The translations under genes were made by a program, and so were the position numbers. 63,027 nt of DNA from Polyangiaceae bacterium (lineage in GTDB: Bacteria > Myxococcota_A > Polyangia > Polyangiales > Polyangiaceae): positions 1 to 63,027 of the forward strand of contig JALHPN010000021.1 of the NCBI GenBank assembly GCA_022842465.1, written 5' to 3'. How positions within the stretch are numbered: position 1 is the first letter of the stretch; each line of letters begins with the position of its first letter. Below, piece by piece: positions 1 through 8,082 of the stretch. The notes beneath the pieces were generated by a model that saw only the letters and a list, made by a program, of their open reading frames with translations, had not been told where the DNA came from and searched no databases.

Positions 1-387
1 CACGACGAAGCCGACGGCGGTCTCCGTCGGCGCAGCCGGCGGCGGAGCCGCGGTCGTCACGACGGTCGGCGCCGCCGTCGCGGCGCTCGCCGACCCGATC
101 GCGTTCTGCCGCCGGGCGAAGGTGATCGCGAGCACGCCCGCGAACACGGCGAGCCCGCCCGTGACGAGGAGCGCGAGCGTGCTCGAGCGACTCGCGCCCG
201 ACGGGGCGGGCTTCGCGATCGTCACCGCGCGATCCGACGCGAGGCGTGCGCGCACGGGCCCCGACGTCGACGGAGCGGGCGGTGGCACGTACGGCTCGTA
301 CGCCTGCGCCGGCACCTGGCTGGAGAGGCTCGCCGACGTGGTGGACGTGACGAGCGGCACGGTCTTCGGTTGAGCGATGTTCTTCAT
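1..387 (-). CDS. Partial single-pass membrane protein, N-terminal part (runs off the left edge)
   Basis: Reading leftwards from an ATG at 387 the frame stays open to base 1, giving 129 visible residues. They comprise a Ser/Thr/Pro-rich N-terminal region (1-68), one strong transmembrane helix at about 70-90, and a Pro/Ala/Thr-rich linker after it. The start overlaps the stop of the preceding minus-strand gene by four bases (ATGA), so the two are probably translated together. This layout resembles the juxtamembrane part of myxobacterial signalling or anchor proteins, but the functional domain lies outside the window and I do not assign one. Confidence 0.6.
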   Translation of the reverse strand, partial: MKNIAQPKTVPLVTSTTSASLSSQVPAQAYEPYVPPPAPSTSGPVRARLASDRAVTIAKPAPSGASRSSTLALLVTGGLAVFAGVLAITFARRQNAIGSASAATAAPTVVTTAAPPPAAPTETAVGFVV

Positions 388-1118
388 CGGTTCGGGAGCT
401 CTGCGAGGTGACGGTACTGTTCGCGGACGACGATCTCGCGACCCGGCGGCGTGTCGGGATCGGCGAGGTTCGTGACGCTCACGTCGACGGCGTAGTCATC
501 GAAGCGTAGCTCGTAGGCCGCGCGGCTCGCACGGCCGGCGGAGAGCGACGCCGCATTCGCGTCGCCCACGGTGCGCATCTGCACACCCAGTGCCCGCTCC
601 GTCGAGGCGACGAGCCGCCTGGCGACGCCCAGCGCCGCGTCGGGTCCCGCCCCCTCGTGGACGACGTCGACGGCGACGAGCGCGCCCCCGGGGGTGCTCC
701 CCCCGCCCGGCGCGAAGCGGAAATACGCGTCCCTCACGCGGGACGGCGTCGTCTCGTCCTCGAAGCGCGCGGCGGCCCCCTCGCAGCGGAGCGCTGCGCC
801 CCCGAGCTCCTCGGCGCACGCGAGCCCCTTCGCGGCGCCCCATGCGACGACCTCGGCGCGTCCCGTCGTGCCGAGGACGAACCCGAGCGCGGGCCGCGCG
901 GGCGCCCTCGTCCCCCCCGTGCGGAGCGAGGCGAGGCTCTTCGTGCGGAACGACTCGAGGGCCTCGGGGCTCGCCGGCTTCGAGGCAGGGTCGAACGGAC
1001 ACCCGCCGAGGCCGAGGAGGGCGCGACCGCGTGTCGTCGCATGGAGGCCCCCCACGGTGGCGGTCACGAGGAACGCCGCCGCGAGGAGACCGCCGAAGAG
1101 CCGCTTGCGAGTCATCAT
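384..1118 (-). CDS. Secreted or membrane-anchored protein of unknown function
   Basis: The 244-residue product begins Met-Met-Thr-Arg-Lys and has a hydrophobic signal/anchor segment at about residues 6-26, then a soluble Ala/Gly-rich region. I chose the ATG at 1118 because the nine codons upstream of it add no hydrophobic or conserved sequence; an ATG at 1115 is equally possible. No clear Shine-Dalgarno is visible. The last four bases overlap the start of the next gene (ATGA), so the pair forms a translationally coupled unit. I do not recognise a family. Three cysteines in the mature part would suit an exported, disulfide-containing protein. Confidence 0.6.
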   Translation of the reverse strand: MMTRKRLFGGLLAAAFLVTATVGGLHATTRGRALLGLGGCPFDPASKPASPEALESFRTKSLASLRTGGTRAPARPALGFVLGTTGRAEVVAWGAAKGLACAEELGGAALRCEGAAARFEDETTPSRVRDAYFRFAPGGGSTPGGALVAVDVVHEGAGPDAALGVARRLVASTERALGVQMRTVGDANAASLSAGRASRAAYELRFDDYAVDVSVTNLADPDTPPGREIVVREQYRHLAELPNR

Positions 1119-1175
1119 GGGATCACACGAAGAGAGCGAGATCACGCGGAGAGAAGCGCACAGCCCGTCAGGCGA

Positions 1176-1898
1176 TCAGCCCCCGTCGCCCGCATCCGGC
1201 GGCGCCGCGTCGTTCCCGCCGTCGCGCACGTCCGCGCCCGCATCGAGGATGGGCAGGCAGGGCTTGTCCTTGTAGACACCGTTCGGGCACCCGCAGTACG
1301 TGTTCTTGTCCGGCTGGTTGTTCGTCTGGACGACGCCGGTGCGATAGCCCTCGATCGCCGGCGCGAGCGCGCGAACGTCCTCCGGCGTCACGCCCTCCTT
1401 CGTGAGGGTCCCCGCGATCACCTCGGAGAAGGCGTCGAAGTCGGCCTTCCGCAGGTTCAGCCCCTTGTGGGCCTCCGTCATCGAGCGGCAGACTTGTCCC
1501 TTCGAGTCCTTCGTCGTTCCGCCCTGGTAGGCGACGCCGGGACAGAGGAACGCTCCCCCGATGAGGATCTCGAAGCACTCGGCGAAGTGCCGCGTCGTCT
1601 CGGCGTCCATCGACGCGAACGGACCGTTGATGCGGCAGTCGTTCGCGACGTCCGCGACGATCGACGCGGCGATCTTCTTCGCGCCCGCGACGCCACCATA
1701 CTTCTCGCAGACGGCGACGCCGCCCGTGCCCTCTCCTGGGAGAGGACCGGTGCCGGTCGACCCCTCCACCGACGCGTCTCCCCCACGCGTCCGTCCGGTC
1801 GCAGGGTTCTCGTCCTCGACGCTGCATGCGTACGTGAGGACGGTCCAGGCCGCGAGCCCGGCCGTGACGAAAAACAAGCGCTTGCCGTTGGCCATCAT
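1176..1898 (-). CDS. Truncated-haemoglobin-like (group I) extracytoplasmic lipoprotein
   Basis: The 240-residue product has a lipoprotein signal peptide (lipobox Leu-Thr-Tyr-Ala-Cys, Cys25) and an Asp/Gly/Thr-rich linker to about residue 60. Residues 62-190 follow the group I truncated globin pattern: Glu-Lys-Tyr-Gly-Gly at the start, Phe94-Ala-Ser-Met-Asp, an Ile-Gly-Gly turn at 113-115, and Glu-Ala-His144-Lys-Gly-Leu matching the proximal-histidine region. The distal B10 position, usually Tyr, appears to be Val81. An insertion between Cys119 and Cys137 plus a Cys-rich tail (202, 204, 214) suggests disulfides outside the cytoplasm. The start at 1898 is supported by GGGAGG eight bases upstream. 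Family members bind haem and handle O2 or NO; the role here is inferred. Confidence 0.72.
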   Translation of the reverse strand: MMANGKRLFFVTAGLAAWTVLTYACSVEDENPATGRTRGGDASVEGSTGTGPLPGEGTGGVAVCEKYGGVAGAKKIAASIVADVANDCRINGPFASMDAETTRHFAECFEILIGGAFLCPGVAYQGGTTKDSKGQVCRSMTEAHKGLNLRKADFDAFSEVIAGTLTKEGVTPEDVRALAPAIEGYRTGVVQTNNQPDKNTYCGCPNGVYKDKPCLPILDAGADVRDGGNDAAPPDAGDGG

Positions 1899-2256
1899 CG
1901 CAAAGCCTCCCAAGGTGGGTCGGACGAGCAAGTCGCGCGCCGACGCGAGATGGATCCTATCGACCCACACCGCCTTCGTCACGTCGACGGCAGGACGAGG
2001 GGTGGATCGGTCGTGGATCGCGGCCCGAAGGACAACGCGTCTTCTCGCGGCGAATGGCGGTGAGGCCCCCGAGCCTCGGCTCATCCATGGGGGCGGGTCC
2101 CCACGAAACGGGGGTCCCCTTCCCCCGAAACGGACGCATTCGTGTAACGTCATTGGAACAAGGTCCTGTCGAAAACCGCCGTCCTGGTTCGACGAGCGAC
2201 CACCGTCACCGCCGCTCGGCGGCGGGCGGCACGTGAAGTGCTTTCGTCACTCCCCG
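1899..2256. other. Divergent intergenic region between the globin lipoprotein and the plus-strand operon
   Basis: These 358 bases separate two divergently transcribed genes and must hold both promoters. Short G/C-run repeats occur near 2090-2145 (alternating GGGG and CCCC blocks). I see no convincing gene: the reading frames that cross the region are extensions of the flanking genes and lack signal peptides or conserved sequence. No promoter element could be placed with confidence. Confidence 0.5.
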
Positions 2257-3342
2257 ATGCGAACGCTCTCGCTCCTCGCCACGCTGCTCGCCGCGACCCT
2301 CGCGGTGTCGAGCTCGGGTTGCGCGAAGCGGACCGCTGGCCGCGTTCCCGCCAAGGTGGCGGCTTCGGCAGTTGCCACCGCTCCTGCTCCTGCTTCGGCG
2401 TCGACCGACCCTGCCGAGCCGCGCGCTCCGCGCTTCCGCGAGACCGCGGTCTACGTCGACGGCGTCCAGAAGGGCATCCTCCGTATCCAGGAGCTCCCGG
2501 CGTCGTTCAAGCCGCGCACGGAGACGTACGGCAGCGGAAGCGTGAGCACGAACTACTACTTCGTCGACTACGCCAAGATGCTCGGCCTCGACCTCAAGAA
2601 GCTGAGGGCCGCGCACTTCCACGGGGGGTCGCGCGTCTCCATCGTCGATCAGGCGGAGCTCGCACGGATCGGCCACGAGCTCGCCTTCACGTACACGCGT
2701 GACGACGGCGGCAAGCCCCGGATGGAGTGGCCGTCCAAGAAGCTCCACGTCAGCACGCTCATCGACATGCTCTCGGCAGTGGCCTTCTATGTCGAGAAGG
2801 AGCCGCCGCACCTTCTCGCGGACGGCCTGACGCTCGTGATGCCGGATGGATCGGAGGTCGGCGAGAACATCCCCTACACCAACCCCGAGCAGGGCACCGG
2901 CACGCGGGTCTACGTCGATGGCGTCCTCCTCGACACGGTCAAGCGCAAGCGCCTGACGAACGATCTCCTCGCCGGTGGCGGGCTCGAGGTCGGGGAGACA
3001 TCGAAGTTCTCGCTCGACGCGTACGCGCGGAAGGTCGGCGTCGACCCGCGCAAGGCGAAGGCTGTCGACATGGTGGCGGGTGATGCCGTCATCGCGCGCC
3101 TGCCCGCCGCGAAGACCGCCGCGGTCACGTTCGGCGTGCCCCGCCACAACCGCGGGCATGCGATGGTGGACGTCCCCACGAAGGACGGCAGCCGCCCGGC
3201 GCGTGTCAGCGCCATCCAGTTTTTCGTGAAGTCGACGCCGCCTTCACGAGCGTTCACCTCGATCGACGATGCGCCCGAAGCGCAGCAGCCGTCGGGAGAC
3301 CGCGCGAGCAAGGGCTCGAGCGGAGCTTCCGACGACGAATGA
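2257..3342 (+). CDS. Lipoprotein with an internally duplicated domain, function unknown
   Basis: The 361-residue product has a signal peptide and lipobox ending Ser-Ser-Gly-Cys22, then an Ala/Pro-rich linker to about residue 58. Two related modules follow, about residues 63-140 and 216-290. Each opens with (Val)-Tyr-Val-Asp-Gly-Val, and each contains a Leu/Tyr-Ala-Lys helix and a Val-Ser-Ile or Val-Ile-Ala strand, which indicates an internal duplication. A C-terminal acidic/Ser tail ends the protein. The ATG at 2257 is the only one that precedes an intact signal peptide. It is the first gene of a plus-strand run ending in two c-type cytochromes, so a surface or periplasmic redox-related role is possible but unproven. 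Confidence 0.7.
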   Translation: MRTLSLLATLLAATLAVSSSGCAKRTAGRVPAKVAASAVATAPAPASASTDPAEPRAPRFRETAVYVDGVQKGILRIQELPASFKPRTETYGSGSVSTNYYFVDYAKMLGLDLKKLRAAHFHGGSRVSIVDQAELARIGHELAFTYTRDDGGKPRMEWPSKKLHVSTLIDMLSAVAFYVEKEPPHLLADGLTLVMPDGSEVGENIPYTNPEQGTGTRVYVDGVLLDTVKRKRLTNDLLAGGGLEVGETSKFSLDAYARKVGVDPRKAKAVDMVAGDAVIARLPAAKTAAVTFGVPRHNRGHAMVDVPTKDGSRPARVSAIQFFVKSTPPSRAFTSIDDAPEAQQPSGDRASKGSSGASDDE

Positions 3343-3383
3343 AGACGTTTCTGCTTCGTAACCCGGAAGAGGAGAGGGACACC

Positions 3384-5111
3384 ATGAGGACACGTCACGC
3401 GCTCGGAACCAGCCTGGTCTTCACGCTTTTCACTGCGGCAGTCCCGGCCTTCGCCGACGTCGTCACGCCCTCGACCGACATCCCGGAGTTCACCGGCGGC
3501 GCGGCGCAGGTCCTCCGGCTCACTCCTGGAAACTCCGGTCGCCTCGACGGAGACGTGAAGTTCCGCTACGCGGGCCGCGAACAGACGACGGTGGTCAACA
3601 CGAAGAACCACCTCGTGATGATCACGATGGAAGCCGTGAACGAGCGCGGCAAGGCGCCCGTCCAGTGCAGCTGCATGGCCTACGAGCTGACGGAGTCCGG
3701 TCCCGTCCTCCGGACCCCGGAGCGACGCCTCACCGACTATCCGTCGGGCCAGAGCCGCACGTGCAACCACCCCAAGGCCGCGGCCGACGAGAACGGCAAC
3801 ATCGTCTGGGGCTACGGCTCGGACTACAACAACAACCGGCCGAACACGTACGCTGGCATCATCAACGAGAAGTGCGAGCAGCTCGCGGCACCGCAGATGG
3901 TGAGCATCCCGCGTGACGCCAACGACGGCGCTTTCGACATCCGCTACCTCGGCGGCGGCCGGTTCGTCGGCGCGTACTACTCGGACGGCGGCAACGGCCC
4001 CGGGTGGGCCATCGGCTCCGGCGAAGCCGGGGTGGGAGAGGGCGGCGATTACTCCGTCGCGATGAGCCTCAAGATCGAGCAGACCGGGCTCCTCCCGACG
4101 CTGAAGCGCGAGTGGATCCAGCCGGTCTTCATGAACGGCGGCATCATGCGCCCCGCCGTCGAGATGGTCGGCCCCGACCGCTTCCTCATCGCGGCGGCGC
4201 ACAACGGGAACCGCCCGGCCGTCGACACCGAGGTCGCTCTCGTCGACGCCGCGACCGGCCTCGCCATCTGGAAGAACATCGTCCACAAGGGCGATCCGGG
4301 GAAGATGAAGTACTTCAACTCCCCCCACTTCGCGCGCTACTCGCAGGATCCGAACGACAAGCGCGTCGTCATGGTCGACTGGGAGTCGGACGGCGGCGGC
4401 AAGGGCACCAACAACAAGGGCCAGAGCAAGACCCACGTGACGATGCTCGACGTCGTCGGGGACCAGGTCAACGTCCTCGCCGACAAGGTCGGCGTCGCCG
4501 GCTACCAGAACCACGCGTCGATCTGCGTCGGCGGCTACGGGGACAAGGGCGCGCGAGGCGCGGGCATCTACACCGCCCCGGGCAAGGGCGTCGGCCGCAA
4601 CATGATCGCCATGCACGGCTTCGACGAGGGCCCGAAGGCGTTCACCTTCGACGAGAAGTTCGACCTCTGGCCCGTGGGCTGGGTGGGCGACGGTGGCAAG
4701 CTCTCCAACATGTACGGCGCGAACCCGATGCGTCAGGGGCGCGAGTTCAACAACTGCATCGGCGACGTCAAGAACCCCGGGTACGGCAAGCCCAACGGGT
4801 ACATGAACAACGTGAAGTCGTTCTTCGCCGCGATGGTTCACGGCCGCGAGTTCGGCGACCAGAAGAACTCGCTCTTCCTCGCGCTCGTGCCTGGTGAGGT
4901 CGACAAGAAGCTCATTCCGCAGAACTCCGTGCCCCTCGGCGAACAGCCCGTCGTCGACCCCACGTCGATCGAGCCCCAGAGCGATGCCGCCGAGTCGAAC
5001 GGCGGTTGCGGCTGCGCGACCCCCGGGACCAAGCCGGTCTCCTCCGCCCTCGCGGTCGTCGGTCTCGGCGCTTTCGGTCTGGCGCTTTCCCGCCGCCGCC
5101 GTCGCCGCTAA
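3384..5111 (+). CDS. Secreted MYXO-CTERM-anchored protein
   Basis: The 575-residue product has a cleavable signal peptide (first about 25 residues, ending Ala-Phe-Ala). A long region follows with repeated short beta-strand-like segments and many Gly/Asn/Asp turns, which could be a propeller. The C-terminus carries a tripartite sorting tail: Gly-Gly-Cys-Gly-Cys, a hydrophobic helix, and six arginines. That tail is the MYXO-CTERM signal of Myxococcota, which in characterised cases is cut by a myxosortase and leaves the protein at the outer membrane. No myxosortase is present in the window. The start follows an excellent ribosome site (AGGAGAGG) at the usual spacing. It lies 41 bases after the upstream lipoprotein gene and 9 bases before the first cytochrome gene. 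Confidence 0.82.
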   Translation: MRTRHALGTSLVFTLFTAAVPAFADVVTPSTDIPEFTGGAAQVLRLTPGNSGRLDGDVKFRYAGREQTTVVNTKNHLVMITMEAVNERGKAPVQCSCMAYELTESGPVLRTPERRLTDYPSGQSRTCNHPKAAADENGNIVWGYGSDYNNNRPNTYAGIINEKCEQLAAPQMVSIPRDANDGAFDIRYLGGGRFVGAYYSDGGNGPGWAIGSGEAGVGEGGDYSVAMSLKIEQTGLLPTLKREWIQPVFMNGGIMRPAVEMVGPDRFLIAAAHNGNRPAVDTEVALVDAATGLAIWKNIVHKGDPGKMKYFNSPHFARYSQDPNDKRVVMVDWESDGGGKGTNNKGQSKTHVTMLDVVGDQVNVLADKVGVAGYQNHASICVGGYGDKGARGAGIYTAPGKGVGRNMIAMHGFDEGPKAFTFDEKFDLWPVGWVGDGGKLSNMYGANPMRQGREFNNCIGDVKNPGYGKPNGYMNNVKSFFAAMVHGREFGDQKNSLFLALVPGEVDKKLIPQNSVPLGEQPVVDPTSIEPQSDAAESNGGCGCATPGTKPVSSALAVVGLGAFGLALSRRRRRR

Positions 5112-5120
5112 CCTCCCCTC

Positions 5121-6005
5121 ATGCGGACTCGCTCCTTTCTTACTGCCACCGCGCTCGTCGTCGCGACCCTCCTGGGCGCGACGACGTCGTGCGGAAATTC
5201 CTCCGCCGAAGACCCGGAAGCGGCGGACAAGCAGAAGGCACGCGACGACGCGCGCTCCTTCTACCTCACGCGTGTGCATCTTCGTCTCGACACCTGCATC
5301 GGCTGCCACGCGGGCGGCTCGGCGCCCCGCTTCATGGCAGCCGACGGAGAGGCCTCCTACGACGCGCTCGAGAAGACGGTCGGCCTCATCGGCGCCCCCA
5401 AGGCGAGCCCGCTCGTGCAGTACGTGCACCGAGATCCTGCTGTGGTGATGATCCCCGAGCAGCGCAGCATCCTGACCCAGTGGCTCAGCCTGGAGGCCAC
5501 CGCGCGAGGTCTGGAGGGCGCCGTCGAGAAGCCGAAGACCGTGACGGAGGCGTACAAGCAGTTCGCCGATTGCATGAACTTCGACGTCTGGAGCTACTAC
5601 CGGATGGGCGACCTGGCCTTCGCCCAAACGGACTCGGAAGGCCCGTGCCTGGGGTGCCACAGCTCGGGCCAGGGGAGCGCTTGGCTCAGCGCAACCTCGC
5701 GAGAGACCTTCGAGCGGACGAAGGACTTCCCCTACATCCAGAAGCTGATCGTCGCGAAGCTCGGGGGGAACGGGAGCTTCGAGTCCCTCGAGCCGTCGAA
5801 CCGTTTCATCATCAAGTCCTCCGAGCTCTGCCCGCCCGAGAGCCCGACCTGCCATCCCAGGTACGGCCTGCCGCCGAACTTCACGGCGGGCGTCCGCGGC
5901 TTCGTGGACACGACGCTGCAGAATCTCGTCACGGACACGTGTAGCTCTGGCATCGTCGTCCCTACCAACCTGGACGCCGGGCCCAAGGATGCGGGCGGAG
6001 GCTGA
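5121..6005 (+). CDS. Dihaem c-type cytochrome lipoprotein
   Basis: The 294-residue lipoprotein (lipobox Thr-Thr-Ser-Cys24) carries two canonical haem-attachment motifs, Cys59-Ile-Gly-Cys-His63 and Cys176-Leu-Gly-Cys-His180. It shares its architecture with the next gene product: a first CXXCH, a Ser-Pro-Leu-(Leu/Val)-Gln segment, a Trp-Leu-x-Leu-Glu helix, Phe-x-x-Cys-Met, then the second CXXCH, so the two are tandem paralogues. Extra cysteines near the C-terminus could pair. It sits between the MYXO-CTERM gene (9-base gap) and its paralogue (1-base gap), clearly one operon. An electron-transfer role outside the cytoplasm follows from the motifs; partners are unknown. Confidence 0.82.
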   Translation: MRTRSFLTATALVVATLLGATTSCGNSSAEDPEAADKQKARDDARSFYLTRVHLRLDTCIGCHAGGSAPRFMAADGEASYDALEKTVGLIGAPKASPLVQYVHRDPAVVMIPEQRSILTQWLSLEATARGLEGAVEKPKTVTEAYKQFADCMNFDVWSYYRMGDLAFAQTDSEGPCLGCHSSGQGSAWLSATSRETFERTKDFPYIQKLIVAKLGGNGSFESLEPSNRFIIKSSELCPPESPTCHPRYGLPPNFTAGVRGFVDTTLQNLVTDTCSSGIVVPTNLDAGPKDAGGG

Positions 6006-6006
6006 T

Positions 6007-6924
6007 ATGAAGATGTCGAACCAGAGGGGCCTCGCGTTCGTCCTTGCCGTCGCCAGTGCGACCGCGGCCGTCATCGCCTGCGGCTCGTCGTCCGAGGACG
6101 AGGACGCCGCCACGAGCGCCGGAGCCAAGGGCTTCTACACGGAGAAGGTTCACCAGCCGCTCATGGCGTCCTGCGGCAAGTGCCACGCGACCGGGACGTT
6201 CGGCTCGCCCGTCTTCGTCGCGTCCGACAGCAAGGCCTCGTACAACGCGCTCGAGGGGTTTCCGGGCCTGCTGTCGGCTCCGAGCATCTCCCCGCTCCTC
6301 CAGAAGGGGCCTCACAGCGGCCCTGCGCTGTCGACCAACGAGAGCGCCCTCATCACCGAATGGCTGAAGCTCGAGGTGCAGGAGCGTAATCTCGGCTCCG
6401 ACCCCGGCGTCCCGAAGAACCTGAGAGCCGCGTTCAAGGCCTTCGGCGCCTGCATGGACTACGGGCGCTGGAAGGAGCTCAAGCTCCACACCATCGCGGT
6501 GACCGTGACCGAGGGCAACAACGGCCAATGTCGGTCGTGTCACAACTACGGTCAGGCGAGCTTCCCGTCGGCCGGCGGGACGGACAATCCGGCCGACGAG
6601 CCCAACAACGCCATCACCTTCGCCAAGCTGCGCGAGTTCCCCTACGTCCAGCGACTCGTCGTCGGCCGCGTCATCGGGGACAGCAACCCGAAGGTCGCGC
6701 CGGGCTCGTTCGACGCCATCGAGCCCGCCCGACGCATCGTCGAGAAGGGCTCGGAGGCCCAGCCGCAGCAGGCGAACGTTCACCCCCGCTACTCGCTCCC
6801 CTCGGAGATCACGGCGAACCTCTCGACGTTCGTCCTCGAGACGCTCAGCAACATGCAGGCGAATCGCTGCCAGAACGTGATCTCGCCGGACGCCGGTCTC
6901 TTCGACGCCGCGAATCAGTTCTGA
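6007..6924 (+). CDS. Dihaem c-type cytochrome lipoprotein, paralogue of the preceding gene
   Basis: The 305-residue lipoprotein (lipobox Val-Ile-Ala-Cys25) has haem motifs Cys56-Gly-Lys-Cys-His60 and Cys175-Arg-Ser-Cys-His179. The spacing between the motifs matches the upstream paralogue, so the pair arose by duplication. I chose the ATG at 6007 because GGAGG lies five bases upstream; ATG 6013 is an alternative with longer spacing. The gene ends just before a strong palindromic hairpin shared with the convergent minus-strand operon. Function beyond c-haem binding and surface or periplasmic location is not visible. Confidence 0.82.
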   Translation: MKMSNQRGLAFVLAVASATAAVIACGSSSEDEDAATSAGAKGFYTEKVHQPLMASCGKCHATGTFGSPVFVASDSKASYNALEGFPGLLSAPSISPLLQKGPHSGPALSTNESALITEWLKLEVQERNLGSDPGVPKNLRAAFKAFGACMDYGRWKELKLHTIAVTVTEGNNGQCRSCHNYGQASFPSAGGTDNPADEPNNAITFAKLREFPYVQRLVVGRVIGDSNPKVAPGSFDAIEPARRIVEKGSEAQPQQANVHPRYSLPSEITANLSTFVLETLSNMQANRCQNVISPDAGLFDAANQF

Positions 6925-6930
6925 CGGGTC

Positions 6931-6956
6931 GGGGCTCGCGCGCTCCGCGCGGCCCC
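6931..6956. terminator. Bidirectional hairpin between convergent cytochrome operons
   Basis: GGGGC, a single T, CGCGCG, a three-base CTC loop, then CGCGCG and GCCCC form an almost perfect 11-bp GC-only stem in the 43-base space between the convergent genes ending at 6924 and 6968. There is no T-run on either side, so termination would rely on the hairpin alone or on Rho. Confidence 0.5.
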
Positions 6957-6967
6957 ACGCGCCGCGG

Positions 6968-7507
6968 TCACTCCTTCGGGAAGATCGCGGCGCGCTGGCA
7001 TGCGCCGACGTCGAGGGCATTGAGCGCATCACGCTTCAACCACGAGACGATGCAGCGCTCGGCGTCGTCGCCGCGACGGATCGACTGACCGCCCTTGTGC
7101 CTCTCGAGCTCGAGCGGCTTCTTCAGGACGAGCAGCTGGTACGGGTCGCCCCCGTTGACGACGTCGTTCGAGAGCTCCGGCTCGAGCGTCATGATCGACT
7201 GGTAGTTGGCGGTGATCTCGTCGAGGGTCGTGTCCCCTAGCCCCGGGCCGAGGCTCGCGTCCGGGGTGAGGAGGCGGAGCCCCTCGCTCGAGTAGATGCG
7301 CATGTTTCGGGCGGTGCTGCCGTGACAGTCGAGCGAGCCGCAGCGCTTCTCGAACACGCGGCTCACGCCGTCCGTGCGGAAGAGGCCAGGCGCTGCACGC
7401 GTCGCGGTGACTTCGCGAACGAGCTCCCCCTTCTCGACGCTGCACGCGAACGAGCCTGCGAGCGAGGCGGCCACGAAAGCACCCAGCGCGACCTTGAGGG
7501 CGTTCAC
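6968..7507 (-). CDS. Lipoprotein with a CX4CH haem-like motif
   Basis: The 179-residue product starts at a GTG that overlaps the stop of the upstream gene (GTGA). The alternative upstream starts lie inside that gene. It has a lipobox Gly-Ser-Phe-Ala-Cys22 and a single Cys56-Gly-Ser-Leu-Asp-Cys-His62 motif, with four rather than two residues between the cysteines. Expanded CX4CH motifs are known in some multihaem cytochromes, so haem attachment is plausible. A simple disulfide plus metal site is the alternative. It is the last gene of the long minus-strand run that begins with the molybdenum genes, and follows the beta-barrel and dihaem lipoprotein genes with overlapping ends. Confidence 0.7.
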   Translation of the reverse strand: MNALKVALGAFVAASLAGSFACSVEKGELVREVTATRAAPGLFRTDGVSRVFEKRCGSLDCHGSTARNMRIYSSEGLRLLTPDASLGPGLGDTTLDEITANYQSIMTLEPELSNDVVNGGDPYQLLVLKKPLELERHKGGQSIRRGDDAERCIVSWLKRDALNALDVGACQRAAIFPKE

Positions 7508-8082
7508 GGGGACCCCGGGCGCTTCGGATCGACGGCGCAGTCGAGGGCTCCCTCGGGGAAGCCCGGCTCGTCCCCCGCGAAGAGGTAGATGTGGCTGACC
7601 TGCGAGGCCGGATCGCTCACGGGGATCTGGGGTACGTGACAGCCTGCGCAGGACGGCTCGCGGCCGATGGGGCTCCGCATCGAACGGCGGAGGTTGCCCT
7701 TCGCGACCTCGACCAGGATGGGGAACTTCGGCGCCCACTCGTCGGGCTTCACGAAGAAGTTACCGACGCAGTTCGTCTTCGCGGTGTGCTTCGTCCCGTC
7801 CGCGTCGGTCATGCGCACCTCCGCGCCGTCGACGCCGATCTGCCGCGCTGGCTGCGCGAAGATCGTCCCCGCCACCGTGAAGGGGAAGTCGGCGGCCGGA
7901 CCGCCCTCCTGGTGACAGACGACGCACGGCTGCCCCGCACGGTGGAGGGGGCCCTGCGGGATCTCTGCCGTTTCGTTCCCCTGCGCGTCGATCGCGTCGT
8001 CGAGGACCGGATCGCTGCACGAGAGCAAGCCGCCGAAGGCGACGCTCCCGAGCACGAGGACCGACCAACCGAGCGCCGTCAT
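7504..8082 (-). CDS. Dihaem c-type cytochrome lipoprotein of the barrel operon
   Basis: The 192-residue lipoprotein (lipobox Gly-Leu-Leu-Ser-Cys22) has haem motifs Cys53-Val-Val-Cys-His57 and Cys145-Ala-Gly-Cys-His149. The segment between them (about 65-130) reads as beta-strands with a Gly-Val-Asp-Gly-Ala turn and a lone Cys105, possibly a small beta-sandwich between the haem sites. It overlaps the upstream barrel gene by four bases (ATGA) and the downstream CX4CH gene by four bases (GTGA), so the three products are likely made in fixed ratio. The context suggests electron passage at the outer membrane, an inference from gene order. Confidence 0.8.
   Translation of the reverse strand: MTALGWSVLVLGSVAFGGLLSCSDPVLDDAIDAQGNETAEIPQGPLHRAGQPCVVCHQEGGPAADFPFTVAGTIFAQPARQIGVDGAEVRMTDADGTKHTAKTNCVGNFFVKPDEWAPKFPILVEVAKGNLRRSMRSPIGREPSCAGCHVPQIPVSDPASQVSHIYLFAGDEPGFPEGALDCAVDPKRPGSP

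Noticed and set aside
2910..6128. A 3.2-kb open minus-strand frame antisense to the 2257-6005 genes
   Set aside because: High GC leaves few stops; the frame has a low-complexity Arg/Val/Asp composition with no motif, while the plus strand encodes signal peptides, haem motifs and a MYXO-CTERM tail.
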